40,089 nt of DNA from JAVBLF01 sp031553675 (GTDB lineage: Bacteria > Bacillota > Clostridia > Christensenellales > CALWSW01). The notes under the pieces are model-generated. The model was not told the origin of the DNA. It was given only the letters and a program-made list of their open reading frames with translations, and made no database searches. Both the position numbers and the translations under genes were made by a program. Position 1 is the stretch's first letter. Each line of letters starts with the position of its first letter. This document shows, in pieces, positions 32,780 through 40,089 of the stretch. The DNA is taken from positions 1 to 40,089 of the forward strand of contig JAVBLF010000037.1 in assembly GCA_031553675.1 (NCBI GenBank), in the 5' to 3' direction.

Positions 32780-33538
32780 TCACCTTCCCCATACTTCGAG
32801 CGTCAAAAAGACCCGATCTTTTTTCGAACGCCCGCCGATCTCCGCCAATTGGATGCGGCCAAAACGCCGCACGCTGATCGTATCCCCTTCGCCCAAGGCC
32901 TTCCCTTTGTCGAGGGTCTGTTTCCAGTTCACGCTCACATCGCCCGCCTCGATCAGCGCCGCCGCCTTTCCCCTGGCCAGATGCAGGGCCGCCCCAAGTA
33001 CCGCGTCGAGTCGAAGCGAAACGACGTTCACGGTCACGCGCTCTCCGCTTTCACGCCCCGATCCCCCCTCCGCCAGATCGACAATCCGCCCCACGACCGG
33101 CAAGCGCCCGATTCTGTCGATCGCTGCGATCAGGGGCGCCGTCTGCGCCGTCACGTAGACGAAGGCATGCGCTTCCTTCCCCTCCGGCTCGAAAACGATG
33201 TCGCCGACACAGGCGCGTTGCAGACCGGCCGACAGCACAGCCCCCAACACATCCCCGTGCCGCAAGTCCGGCCCTTTCCATGAAAAGCAAACGCACGCAA
33301 CATATTTCTCGGCGGCAAGCGCTTCTTCGCCCCCCTCGCGCGGCAAACAAACGAGGATGCACCGTTCCGCGCCGGCGTAGCCGCCGATCAGCGCATACTG
33401 GCACCCCTTCGCGCGGCAGAGCGCGATCGCCTCGCCTTGCGCCGCGAGATCGAGAAATCCCGTCGCGGCCACCACACCGCGCTCGTTCGCGCGCCGAATG
33501 AGATCTTCCAAGCGCGCTTTGAACGCATTGTCGATCAT
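32780..33538 (-). CDS. ylmH: S4-domain RNA-binding protein, YlmH family
   Basis: 252 residues from ATG 33538 (GGGGAG 8-9 nt upstream); an upstream in-frame start at 33595 is less likely. YlmH layout: N-terminal helical part, central region with VGDIVFEPEGKEAHAFV, and a C-terminal S4 domain (about 165-240) containing SLRLDAVLGAALHLARGKAAALIEAGDVSVNWK and GDTISVRRFGR. S4 proteins of this type bind ribosomes; YlmH has been linked to ribosome-associated quality control in Bacillus. It is usually near cell-division genes, which are not present here. Confidence 0.93.
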   Translation of the reverse strand: MIDNAFKARLEDLIRRANERGVVAATGFLDLAAQGEAIALCRAKGCQYALIGGYAGAERCILVCLPREGGEEALAAEKYVACVCFSWKGPDLRHGDVLGAVLSAGLQRACVGDIVFEPEGKEAHAFVYVTAQTAPLIAAIDRIGRLPVVGRIVDLAEGGSGRESGERVTVNVVSLRLDAVLGAALHLARGKAAALIEAGDVSVNWKQTLDKGKALGEGDTISVRRFGRIQLAEIGGRSKKDRVFLTLEVWGR

Positions 33539-33600
33539 CCTAATATCTCCCCTCACTTTCAAGCATCCCCCAACCCCTCGCGCTCCCGCCCGCAAAACGG

Positions 33601-33688
33601 CGAAATCCCCGCCATGATCGTGCGGGGATTTCGGGGACGCCGTAGGCGTTGCAAATTTCTTTTGCTTCTTTTCTTTTAAGAAAAGAAG
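33601..33688. repeat. Dispersed three-hairpin element, copy B
   Basis: CGAAATCCCCGC/GCGGGGATTTCG (33601-33633), ACGCC-GTA-GGCGT (33637-33649) and CTTCTTTTCTT/AAGAAAAGAAG (33665-33688). Compared with copy A, hairpin 2 changes A-U to G-C and hairpin 3 changes both arms together. It begins 15 nt after the RidA stop codon on that strand. Confidence 0.8.
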
Positions 33689-33703
33689 AAGGATGAAAAC
33701 ATC

Positions 33704-34282
33704 TCACTCATGCGTGTGGTCGTGCGGGTGGTCGTGCCCATGCGCATGCGTCTGCCCGTCGAGGTGGGTGTGCTCGTGTTCGTGGCCGCCGTGGTTGTGG
33801 CTGTGATCGCCGTGTTCGTGCACATGCGAACTGCCGTCGGCGTGGGTGTGCTCCATGCGGGGCGCCGTTCCCATAAAGTAGGTGCTGTGGTCGTCATAGG
33901 CGATCACTTCGATCTCGAACTGGCCGCCTTTGGGCAGCGCCGCGACCTGGACGCAAGAACGCGCCGGCGGGTTCGAGGGGAAGTACTCTGCATAGATGGC
34001 GTTGATCGCCGCAAAATCGGCCATGTTCGTGATGAAGAGCGTCGTCTTGATCACATGGGTGTAGTCGAGTCCCGCTGCGTGAAGCACTGCGCCGACGTTA
34101 TTCATCGCCTGTTTCGTCTCGGCTTCGACGCCGCCTTCAGCCAGAACGCCGCTCTCCGGCACGAGGCCGAGCTGCCCCGAACAATACAGGAAATCGCCCG
34201 CCTGGTAAGCATGGGAATACGGACCCACCGCTGCAGGCGCTTTGCTTGCAGAGATCAGTCGTTTGATGTTATTGCCGCACAT
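33704..34282 (-). CDS. RidA family protein with His-rich C-terminal tail
   Basis: 192 residues from ATG 34282, AAAGGAG about 10 nt upstream. The RidA core (about 1-130) has SKAPAAVGPYSHA, GDFLYCSGQLGLVPESG, the conserved Arg in NPPARSCVQVAALPKGG and the Glu in EIEVIAY, as expected for an active imine/enamine deaminase. The last 50 residues contain 19 His spaced in HxH pairs (for example HEHEHTHLDG), unlike ordinary RidA of about 125-130 residues. The tail looks like a Ni/Zn/Co-binding store such as those of metallochaperones. The substrate is presumably 2-aminoacrylate or similar. Confidence 0.94.
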   Translation of the reverse strand: MCGNNIKRLISASKAPAAVGPYSHAYQAGDFLYCSGQLGLVPESGVLAEGGVEAETKQAMNNVGAVLHAAGLDYTHVIKTTLFITNMADFAAINAIYAEYFPSNPPARSCVQVAALPKGGQFEIEVIAYDDHSTYFMGTAPRMEHTHADGSSHVHEHGDHSHNHGGHEHEHTHLDGQTHAHGHDHPHDHTHE

Positions 34283-34421
34283 GGTATGTTCGCTCCTTTT
34301 CTTCGTTACAGTGGTATACTTCGTTTCCGCTCTTATGTTACCCCGAATTGCGCATGAAGTCCATGCCTTTTTTCTCCCCCGGTGCGCACGCCACGACTCT
34401 CGCTACAATCGTGAAAAGCGC

Positions 34422-34450
34422 TTGAGCGTGTGATGATATTTGTGTATAAT
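34422..34450 (+). promoter_or_regulatory. Promoter of the lipoprotein cluster
   Basis: TTGAGC (34422-34427), 17-bp spacer, TATAAT (34445-34450); leader of about 120 nt before the first lipoprotein. Confidence 0.65.
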
Positions 34451-34578
34451 GGTGGCAGTGGAAAGGCTTGGAAGCCTGCAATCTCTCTGTTTTCGGGATA
34501 TTTCGCCTACATATTACAATGTTTTTTGTATGTTGCCCTTGCACCTCGTCATACTTCGCCATGAAAGGAGAGATTCGC

Positions 34579-35526
34579 TTGCACACCGGATTCCGTTGCA
34601 CGCTGATCGCCGCTTGTGCGGCCGCTTCCCTGTTGTTCGCGTCCTGTGCCGCGACGCCTTCCTTCGCAGGACACGAAGCAGCTCTCGATGCATCGTTTGC
34701 GCAAGTCCAAAACGATCTCGACGCCATCAAAAGCGTATCGCTGCGAGCCACGACCGAGCTCGTGCTGCGGCAGGACACGGACACGACGCGCATCAAGCAA
34801 GTGTCCGACGTTGTACAGCACATCGATCCGATCGAACTTTCCGTCAAAAACACCCTGAGCTGCAACGGCCAGGTGACGACCGGCCGCATGATCGTGCGCG
34901 AAGAATACGGCCTCACGCTCTGCTACCTTCAGGAGAACGGCGGCGCTTGGTCCGTCGCGACCGACGAACCACTCTCTTCCTTCGAACAAGGCCATTCCTT
35001 TTACTCCCACGAAGCGCTCGACTTCTTCCAAAAGCGTGCCGGCGCCTTCCGCTTCGCCGAAAGCGACGTGCTCAACGGCGTGCGTTGCAGCGTCGTCGAG
35101 GCCCGCTTCACTGGCGAAGACATGCCCTTTCTCGTTCGACACGCCGGTATGTTCGGCCTTTTGCAGGACACCCTGCTCGAACCCGACCAGCAAAGCGACG
35201 CTTGGCGCGGCAGTTGGGACAAAGCCTGGGAATCCCTCTACGACAATTCGCCTGCCTGCGGCATTAAGGTCAAGGCGTGGCTCGTCGATCAAAGCCACCT
35301 GCCGCTGCGCTACCAAATCGACATGACCGAGGTTTGCAACGCGCTCATGCGCGAGCAGGCCCGTCACTTCCCGCGCGAAGAAACCACGCGGCCTGTATTG
35401 CGCCGTTTCACATACGACCTGACCCTCAAGGACTACAACCAGGCCGCGCACATTTCGCTCCCGCCCGAAGCCGCCAAGGCCGCAGCGCCCCTTTTGGCCG
35501 AGGCCAAAAAAGACCGCTCGTATTAA
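34579..35526 (+). CDS. Lipoprotein of unknown function (first of three)
   Basis: 315 residues from TTG 34579, which has GGAG 8 nt upstream; an ATG 18 nt earlier is in frame but has no ribosome site. The signal peptide ends in a lipobox LFASC. The mature part starts with a helix (LDASFAQVQNDLDAIKSVSLRATTELV) and alternates beta-rich stretches, ending with YDLTLKDYNQAAHISLPPEA. The second and third genes show the same plan (SYDxxxxAELxx, later N-x-A-T-x-V-P-x-A), suggesting an extracytoplasmic beta-sheet lipoprotein fold of the LolA/LppX kind; this is inference. No partner gene identifies the ligand. Confidence 0.82.
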   Translation: MHTGFRCTLIAACAAASLLFASCAATPSFAGHEAALDASFAQVQNDLDAIKSVSLRATTELVLRQDTDTTRIKQVSDVVQHIDPIELSVKNTLSCNGQVTTGRMIVREEYGLTLCYLQENGGAWSVATDEPLSSFEQGHSFYSHEALDFFQKRAGAFRFAESDVLNGVRCSVVEARFTGEDMPFLVRHAGMFGLLQDTLLEPDQQSDAWRGSWDKAWESLYDNSPACGIKVKAWLVDQSHLPLRYQIDMTEVCNALMREQARHFPREETTRPVLRRFTYDLTLKDYNQAAHISLPPEAAKAAAPLLAEAKKDRSY

Positions 35527-35627
35527 CCGAGCGCCCAATCAAGACGATGGCTCCAGTTTTCCGAAACTGAGTACATAGCAAACCCAAACACCCATCAACG
35601 CACGTTAAGAAAGGGAGAAAAACGACC

Positions 35628-36722
35628 ATGAGAAAGTCCGGTAGAATCATCGCAATTTCTTTGGCTGCGACCATGGCGCTGTCCTTGGCCGCCTGTGCGC
35701 AGCATCCTGCCCTCAAAGACAAAGACGCCTTCGTCGAGGCCGCGAGCGAAAACAACAAAAAGATCACCAGCTATGACGTCGAAGGCAGCGCCGAACTCCA
35801 GCACAAAAACGGCACCACCCAGGAGAAAAAGTCCTTCACGATCAACAACTCCGTCTTCCTCGAAACCAAGGAATTCTCCTCCGTCGTCAAGACCGAGATC
35901 GCTGGCCGCCGCGCCGTCCCCAACCGCGAAACCTATCTGAAAGCCGACGAAGAGGGCAACCGCGTCCTCTACACGCTTTCGAGCAACAAGTGGGCCGGCA
36001 AGCCCGTCGCTTCCGATGAAGACGCCGCCGCAGACCTCGCCGCCGTTGTGGGCTCCGATCCCGCCATGCTCGGCAGCACCTTTGCCAAGGACAACATGGA
36101 CAAGTTCGCGATCGTCGACAGCGATGTCATCGGCGGTCTGAGCACGTCGGTTCTCGAAAGCAAACTCACGGGCGAAGCCCTGATCGCTTTCGTCAAGGCC
36201 AATGACGTCGCGAAGTTCTTCAACGCCGACGCCCTCACGGCGCTCGTCACCGAAACCTACGAAGGCAGCGTCGACGTCCGCGTGTGGGTCATCGACTCGT
36301 CCCTGCGCGTCGCCAAAGTCACCGCCGACATGACGACGGTGGCCAACGACTACGCCAAAGCCGCCGCGACCAAGAAGGTCGCCGACGCCAAGGGCAGCGA
36401 AACCGCACAGGCTGCCGCCGCCAACCAGGCTTCGGTCAGCAAGTACACCGTCGCCTTCACGATCAAGAACATGAACCGCGCCACGAACGTCACCGTCCCG
36501 GCCGCCGGCCTCAAAGCCGTCGTCAACCCCACCGGTGAAGTGAAACTGGCCGACCCGACCACCGAACCCACCGCAACCCCCGCTCCCTCCGCCACCGCGG
36601 ATCCCTCCCCCTCGCCGGCCGTGACGGAACCCGCGACCGATGCGGCGGCTACGACCGCCCCGGAAGCCGACGCCGTTGTGAGCCCCTCCCCTTCCGCCAC
36701 CACCGCGCCCGCTAGCAAGTAA
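35628..36722 (+). CDS. Lipoprotein of unknown function (second of three)
   Basis: 364 residues from ATG 35628 with GGGAG upstream. Lipobox LAAC at the end of the signal peptide, then the AQHPALKDKDAFVEAASENNKKITSYDVEGSAEL start that closely parallels the third gene (ASHPELKGKEDYIAASNK...IKSYDM). A folded part of about 290 residues ends NMNRATNVTVPAAGLKAVV and is followed by a Pro/Ala/Thr-rich, disordered tail of about 60 residues. Paralogue of the third gene. Confidence 0.85.
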   Translation: MRKSGRIIAISLAATMALSLAACAQHPALKDKDAFVEAASENNKKITSYDVEGSAELQHKNGTTQEKKSFTINNSVFLETKEFSSVVKTEIAGRRAVPNRETYLKADEEGNRVLYTLSSNKWAGKPVASDEDAAADLAAVVGSDPAMLGSTFAKDNMDKFAIVDSDVIGGLSTSVLESKLTGEALIAFVKANDVAKFFNADALTALVTETYEGSVDVRVWVIDSSLRVAKVTADMTTVANDYAKAAATKKVADAKGSETAQAAAANQASVSKYTVAFTIKNMNRATNVTVPAAGLKAVVNPTGEVKLADPTTEPTATPAPSATADPSPSPAVTEPATDAAATTAPEADAVVSPSPSATTAPASK

Positions 36723-36740
36723 GGTTTCTATGACGACTGT

Positions 36741-36779
36741 TGCCACACCCCTGGATTTCCTTCCGCCGGGTGTGGCAAT
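36741..36779 (+). other. Intercistronic hairpin between lipoproteins 2 and 3
   Basis: 11-bp perfect stem TTGCCACACCC (36741-36751) / GGGTGTGGCAA (36769-36779) with a 17-nt loop, no T-run. Likely an mRNA stability or partial termination signal. Confidence 0.6.
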
Positions 36780-36799
36780 TTGCTGAAAGGAAGACAGCC

Positions 36800-37924
36800 T
36801 TGAAAAATTACAAAAAAATCGTCGCGTCCTTCCTGGCGCTCGCCACTGCCCTCTCGCTGACCGCATGCGCATCCCACCCCGAGCTCAAGGGCAAAGAGGA
36901 TTACATCGCTGCGTCCAACAAGTACGCCAGCAAGATCAAGAGCTATGACATGGACTGCAAGGTCGTGCTCGACGTCAAAGAGGATCTCGAACGCACCAAG
37001 ATGACGGGCGAGATGAAGGCTTCTTACTTCTTCGAACCCATGCAAGTCGGCTTGGTCATGACGACCGATACCAACGGCAAAAAAAGCACCGACCTCAAAA
37101 CCTACCTCGCGCCTACGGAAGACGGCACGATGGTCCTCTACCTCTATGTCGATAAAGAGTGGCTGGCCGTGCCGCTCGAAGAGGAACTCTTCAATCCCGA
37201 AATGCTGTCGAAAGAGCTTGGCATCGACCTCCAGGCGATGAGCGACGAATTCGTCAAATCCAACCTCGACAACTTCGCCATCGTCGGCGACACGGTGTAC
37301 AACGGCCTCGAAACGACCATCGTCGAAGGCACGATCAACGGCGATTCGATCAAAAACTTCCTGAAAAGCAGCAGCATGATCGCATTCCTCGGCGACGTTG
37401 CCAGCGACGAAGAAGTCGGCTCCCTCATCGATGAGCTCTTCGCCCAAGGCATCAAAGTCAAGATGTGGGTCTATGACTGGAACCTCTTCCCTGTCAAATA
37501 CGAAATGGACTTCACCGACATGTTCAATGGCTTTATGAAGCGCATGGCTTCCGAAGAAGTCGCGAACAAAAATGGCAGTGAAGCCGCCCAGAAGAAAGCG
37601 GCCGACGCTGTGCAGGTTAACACCTACCGCATCGAAGTCTGCTTTAAAAACCTCAACAATGCGACGCCCATCACTGTCCCTGCCGATGCCCTGGAAGCGT
37701 ATGAAAACAGCTTGACTGCCGTTGCTCCCAGCACCGATACGACGACGGTAGCCGAACCAAAGGAAACCGCTCCCGCTCCGACCGCAACGCCCGAAGCGGC
37801 TGCGACGACCGATGCGGCGACGACGACTGATGCGGCTGCGACGACTGATGCGGCTACGGCGGCTGCCACCGCGGCACCCGAAGCCAGCGCCACGCCTGTT
37901 GCCACGGAAAAGCCCGCTGCGTAA
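36800..37924 (+). CDS. Lipoprotein of unknown function (third of three)
   Basis: 374 residues from TTG 36800 (AAAGGAAG 8 nt upstream; the in-frame ATG at 36740 lies in the hairpin). Lipobox LTAC. The N-terminal mature segment and the C-terminal NLNNATPITVPADALEAY block mirror those of the second gene. The protein ends in a Thr/Ala-rich low-complexity tail with short TDAA(T) units. Duplicate of the preceding gene; the pair diverged strongly in the middle. Confidence 0.85.
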   Translation: MKNYKKIVASFLALATALSLTACASHPELKGKEDYIAASNKYASKIKSYDMDCKVVLDVKEDLERTKMTGEMKASYFFEPMQVGLVMTTDTNGKKSTDLKTYLAPTEDGTMVLYLYVDKEWLAVPLEEELFNPEMLSKELGIDLQAMSDEFVKSNLDNFAIVGDTVYNGLETTIVEGTINGDSIKNFLKSSSMIAFLGDVASDEEVGSLIDELFAQGIKVKMWVYDWNLFPVKYEMDFTDMFNGFMKRMASEEVANKNGSEAAQKKAADAVQVNTYRIEVCFKNLNNATPITVPADALEAYENSLTAVAPSTDTTTVAEPKETAPAPTATPEAAATTDAATTTDAAATTDAATAAATAAPEASATPVATEKPAA

Positions 37925-37939
37925 CGCACTCGTTTTCGC

Positions 37940-37967
37940 AAAGACCGGTCTTTGGCCGGTCTTTTTT
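37940..37967 (+). terminator. Terminator of the lipoprotein cluster
   Basis: AAAGACCGG (37940-37948), 7-nt loop, CCGGTCTTT (37956-37964), followed by T's. Confidence 0.9.
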
Positions 37968-38174
37968 GTGTACCCGGCGCATCGCGCAGGAGCGAATCCA
38001 CTGCTTTCGGGCTCCACTTTGCCACGAATTACCGTTCATGATGAACTTTACCGCTGGTTTCATAGCGGCATATATGTTACATTTGTGTTGCGCCTTTTTA
38101 CGGATATCTACTGCACTGTGATGAAATTATTAAAATCGTACGCTCCGCACCACAACACGATTTGGAGGGTAACC

Positions 38175-38939
38175 ATGAAGACGACGTGGAAACGCAATGC
38201 ATCGCTACATAGCTGCTTTGAGAGTGCAGACCCCCTTTGCATGGCACCGTTCTTCCGCGAGCTCGCGCAGTCCCGCTGGGCCGACTCCTTTGTCCTTTGC
38301 GGCAGTTTTTTGCTCGACGCCCTGCTCCCAAGCCGCGCCCGAAAGCCCCAATCCATGACGCTCATCTCGCGCATCGCCCCCGACGACGCTCGCATCGCTC
38401 TCGAAACGATCGCCGCAAGCGCGCTTCTTCCCATCAGCGCCGACTTCGATGGGATCACGCTCGACGTGCTCTTCGACCGCGCTCTTCCGACCCGCCCGCA
38501 AAGGCGCACGATCGCAGGCGTATCGCTGCTTTGCGTTTCACCGGAATACCAGGTTGCCGAAGCCGCGCTTGCCTTGATGGCGGGCGTCACAAAGGAAAAC
38601 GCACCTTACCTCTACGACATCGCCAGCCTGTCGCTCGCGTATGACCTTGACGGCCGCACGCTCTACGAATCGTTGGCCGAAAATCTGCCGCGCGTCCCCG
38701 AATTGTTGAACGACGAATGCTCTCGCTTCCTCAAAGCCGATTGGCTCGTGAAGTGCATCTACGAGCATGCGATGCATGCGGAAGGTTTGACTGCCCTCGA
38801 CTACTTCGCCTCCCTTCAGATCTGCACCGACCTCCTTTTTGAACTCTACACCGACGTTCGCAATGAGCGCGAATTTTTCGGGCATTGGATAGCGACGCAA
38901 GGAAAATGGTCCGACTACCGCCTAGCCGTTGAAGCGTGA
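38175..38939 (+). CDS. Unrecognised protein, possibly degenerate AbiEii-like
   Basis: 254 residues from ATG 38175 (GGAGGG upstream). No signal peptide or membrane segment. The N-terminal FVLCGSFLLDALLPSRARKPQ sits where AbiEii/DUF1814 nucleotidyltransferases have a Gly-rich turn and the RxSxDID motif, and VAEAALALMAGVTKENAPYLYDIASL resembles their KxxAL...RxxDxxDL segment, but the catalytic Ser/Asp residues are not seen. I treat the relation as weak. The rest is helical. It stands alone between a terminator and the tRNA region; no convincing promoter was found. The gap 37968-38174 holds nothing else recognisable. Confidence 0.6.
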   Translation: MKTTWKRNASLHSCFESADPLCMAPFFRELAQSRWADSFVLCGSFLLDALLPSRARKPQSMTLISRIAPDDARIALETIAASALLPISADFDGITLDVLFDRALPTRPQRRTIAGVSLLCVSPEYQVAEAALALMAGVTKENAPYLYDIASLSLAYDLDGRTLYESLAENLPRVPELLNDECSRFLKADWLVKCIYEHAMHAEGLTALDYFASLQICTDLLFELYTDVRNEREFFGHWIATQGKWSDYRLAVEA

Positions 38940-38977
38940 GCCGTGTACAGTTGCCCTTCGAATCGAACTGCACATGC

Positions 38978-39004
38978 AAGAAGTGGTTTCGCCACTTCTT
39001 TTTT
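38978..39004 (+). terminator. Terminator of the 38175 gene
   Basis: AAGAAGTGG (38978-38986), 5-nt loop, CCACTTCTT (38992-39000) and a T-run. Confidence 0.9.
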
Positions 39005-39038
39005 GCTTTCCATGTCCCTCCCCTCCTGTTCGACTCGC

Positions 39039-39067
39039 TTGACTCAGCCCTGTCTCCGCTTTATAAT
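39039..39067 (+). promoter_or_regulatory. Promoter of tRNA-Leu
   Basis: TTGACT (39039-39044), 17-bp spacer, TATAAT (39062-39067). Confidence 0.85.
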
Positions 39068-39091
39068 TGGTGATGGCGTCTCGTTACACCC

Positions 39092-39175
39092 GCCGCTGTG
39101 GTGGAATGGCAGACACAACAGACTTAAAATCTGTCGACTTCGGTTGTACCGGTTCAAGTCCGGTCAGCGGCACCA
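39092..39175 (+). tRNA. tRNA-Leu (UAA anticodon), CCA encoded
   Basis: Acceptor arms GCCGCTG (39092-39098) and CAGCGGC (39165-39171) pair fully. The anticodon stem ACAGA/TCTGT encloses CTTAAAA with anticodon TAA (39125-39127). A long variable arm and the GGTTCAAGTCC T-arm are present, and CCA (39173-39175) is encoded. Confidence 0.97.
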
Positions 39176-39202
39176 ACACCAGAACGTTCGTTCTTGCGCA
39201 AG

Positions 39203-39236
39203 GCAAAAGCCCTCTATCTGAGGGCTTTTGCTCATT
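39203..39236 (+). terminator. Terminator of tRNA-Leu
   Basis: 12-bp stem GCAAAAGCCCTC (39203-39214) / GAGGGCTTTTGC (39220-39231). A smaller hairpin AGAACG/CGTTCT precedes it at 39181-39194. The 39237-39377 stretch up to the recombinase holds nothing else that I can support. Confidence 0.8.
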
Positions 39237-39377
39237 TTGGCCGTGTTGACAATTTGCGATCGATAATATATTGGACGAATATTGGAGTGTTTCCGTGAAA
39301 AGATGCAGCCATCGCTGGAAATATCTTGCTGCCGCGAAAAGGTTGCGAACCCCACTTCAAGTCCCTATCTGTCTACG

Positions 39378-40089
39378 TCATAGCTTCCATGTCAGTTTTG
39401 ATCCATCTTTGAAGCTGAACTCGATTTCCGTCGCGCTGAACACGGTCACTTTCTCTACCGTCGCGAGCCAAAGCTCCTCGTCGAAGTTTAGCAAGGGGCC
39501 GCTTTCGCGCAGCGTTCCCAGGTAAGCGTTGATCTTCTCGCGTTTGGCACGGCGTTCCAGCTTGCGCTGGGCGAGTTCATCCAAGCGCCGCTTCGTCTTG
39601 TCGAAGCGCGCGGCCAAGCTATCATAACGCCGCTGGTAGTCCAGTTGATCCTGCGCCGAGCGGGCGTTTTCGTCGACGCATTTGCGCAGCAATACGACCA
39701 CGACTTCGCTTTCATCGCTCAGCTTCTCGGCCTCTTCATCGAGCCGCGTGTCGTCCAACAGCGCCCCGATCAAGGCACCGCAGCTTTCAATGATGGCGTC
39801 GGCGTCGTCGATCAGGTTGTTGAACGCCTCGACGAATGCTCGTTTCACAGCCTCTTCGAGCATGTGCGATGACGGGCAAGGTGTATCGCCCGCGTATTTC
39901 TGGTTGCACTGCCAGATCGTCCGCCGATACTTGCTCGTCGAATACCAAACCTTGCTTCCGAAAAAGCCGCCGCAATGCCCGCAAACGATTTTGCTGGAGA
40001 AGCAGCTTTTGCTCGAATGCGGCCCGATTTCGCGGCGGCGCGTGAACTCATACTGCACCAGGTCGAACAGCTCCGGCTCGATGATCGCC
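39378..40089 (-). CDS. Large serine recombinase, C-terminal part (window edge)
   Basis: Frame open from the right edge (at least 236 residues) to the stop at 39378. The visible part starts IIEPELFDLVQYEFTRRR, the end of the Recombinase domain, followed by the zinc beta ribbon with CGHCGG and a second Cys pair (CNQ...PCPS). A long coiled-coil (about residues 120-190) and a C-terminal WLATVEKVTVF...IEFSFKDGS segment complete the family pattern of large serine integrases/transposases. The catalytic N-terminal domain lies beyond the window. It faces the tRNA-Leu gene, about 200 bp away. Confidence 0.92.
   Translation of the reverse strand, partial: AIIEPELFDLVQYEFTRRREIGPHSSKSCFSSKIVCGHCGGFFGSKVWYSTSKYRRTIWQCNQKYAGDTPCPSSHMLEEAVKRAFVEAFNNLIDDADAIIESCGALIGALLDDTRLDEEAEKLSDESEVVVVLLRKCVDENARSAQDQLDYQRRYDSLAARFDKTKRRLDELAQRKLERRAKREKINAYLGTLRESGPLLNFDEELWLATVEKVTVFSATEIEFSFKDGSKLTWKL

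Noticed and set aside
36728..38017. 429-codon minus-strand frame rich in Gly and Arg
   Set aside because: Shadow of the Thr/Ala-rich lipoprotein tail.
1..40089. CRISPR array
   Set aside because: No regularly spaced repeat set was seen; short repeats found are paired or dispersed.

Overview
The window looks like the chromosome of a high-GC, anaerobic, low-redox Firmicute (Clostridia type). The evidence is strong AGGAGG-type Shine-Dalgarno sites, many TTG and GTG starts, lipobox lipoproteins, YlmH, LemA/TPM proteins, an Ntp-type V-ATPase, corrinoid-linked proteins and a rubredoxin/glutamate-synthase protein. Genes are dense on both strands, with canonical sigma-A-like promoters (17-bp spacers) and strong hairpin terminators. 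I cannot name the genus.

Layout. 1-1238: 5' part of an ABC-F ATPase. 1442-3761: a LemA/TPM pair convergent with a radical SAM gene whose 3' end runs antisense into the TPM glycine-rich tail. 3963-7185: a URO-D-fold protein, then a rubredoxin-glutamate synthase fusion and a VOC protein. 7280-9016: an SDR epimerase and two small unknown proteins. 9209-10513: a lipoprotein with a duplicated domain. 10544-11888: a retron-type reverse transcriptase (NAxxH, YSDD and VTG motifs) with a candidate msr-msd RNA of about 300 nt bounded by complementary a1/a2 segments, and no effector gene beside it. 11968-17286: a five-gene peptide/nickel-type ABC importer. 17382-19748: a large regulator fusing a YesN-like AraC protein to a methyltransferase-type corrinoid (B12) domain, with a 20-bp-periodic direct repeat over its own promoter. 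19883-21666: a PPOX-family flavoprotein and an FRG-domain protein. 21915-30564: a nine-gene V-type ATPase (H-I-K-E-C-F-A-B-D) whose c-ring subunit keeps the Na+ ligands known from Enterococcus hirae. 31023-33538: Ogt-AlkA alkylation repair, a CMP kinase and YlmH. 33704-34282: RidA with a 50-residue histidine-rich tail. 34579-37924: three tandem lipoproteins, at least two of them paralogous. 38175-38939: an unrecognised protein. 39092-39175: tRNA-Leu(UAA). 39378-end: the C-terminal part of a large serine recombinase.

The Na+ V-ATPase, the importer, nitrogen/redox enzymes and corrinoid proteins fit an amino-acid or methyl-compound-using anaerobe. The most novel-looking items are the effector-less retron, the AraC-corrinoid fusion with its putative operator, the dispersed hairpin element whose two copies show compensatory changes, and the antisense gene overlap in the radical SAM gene. 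All functional calls rest on reading the sequence by eye; no database search was run.
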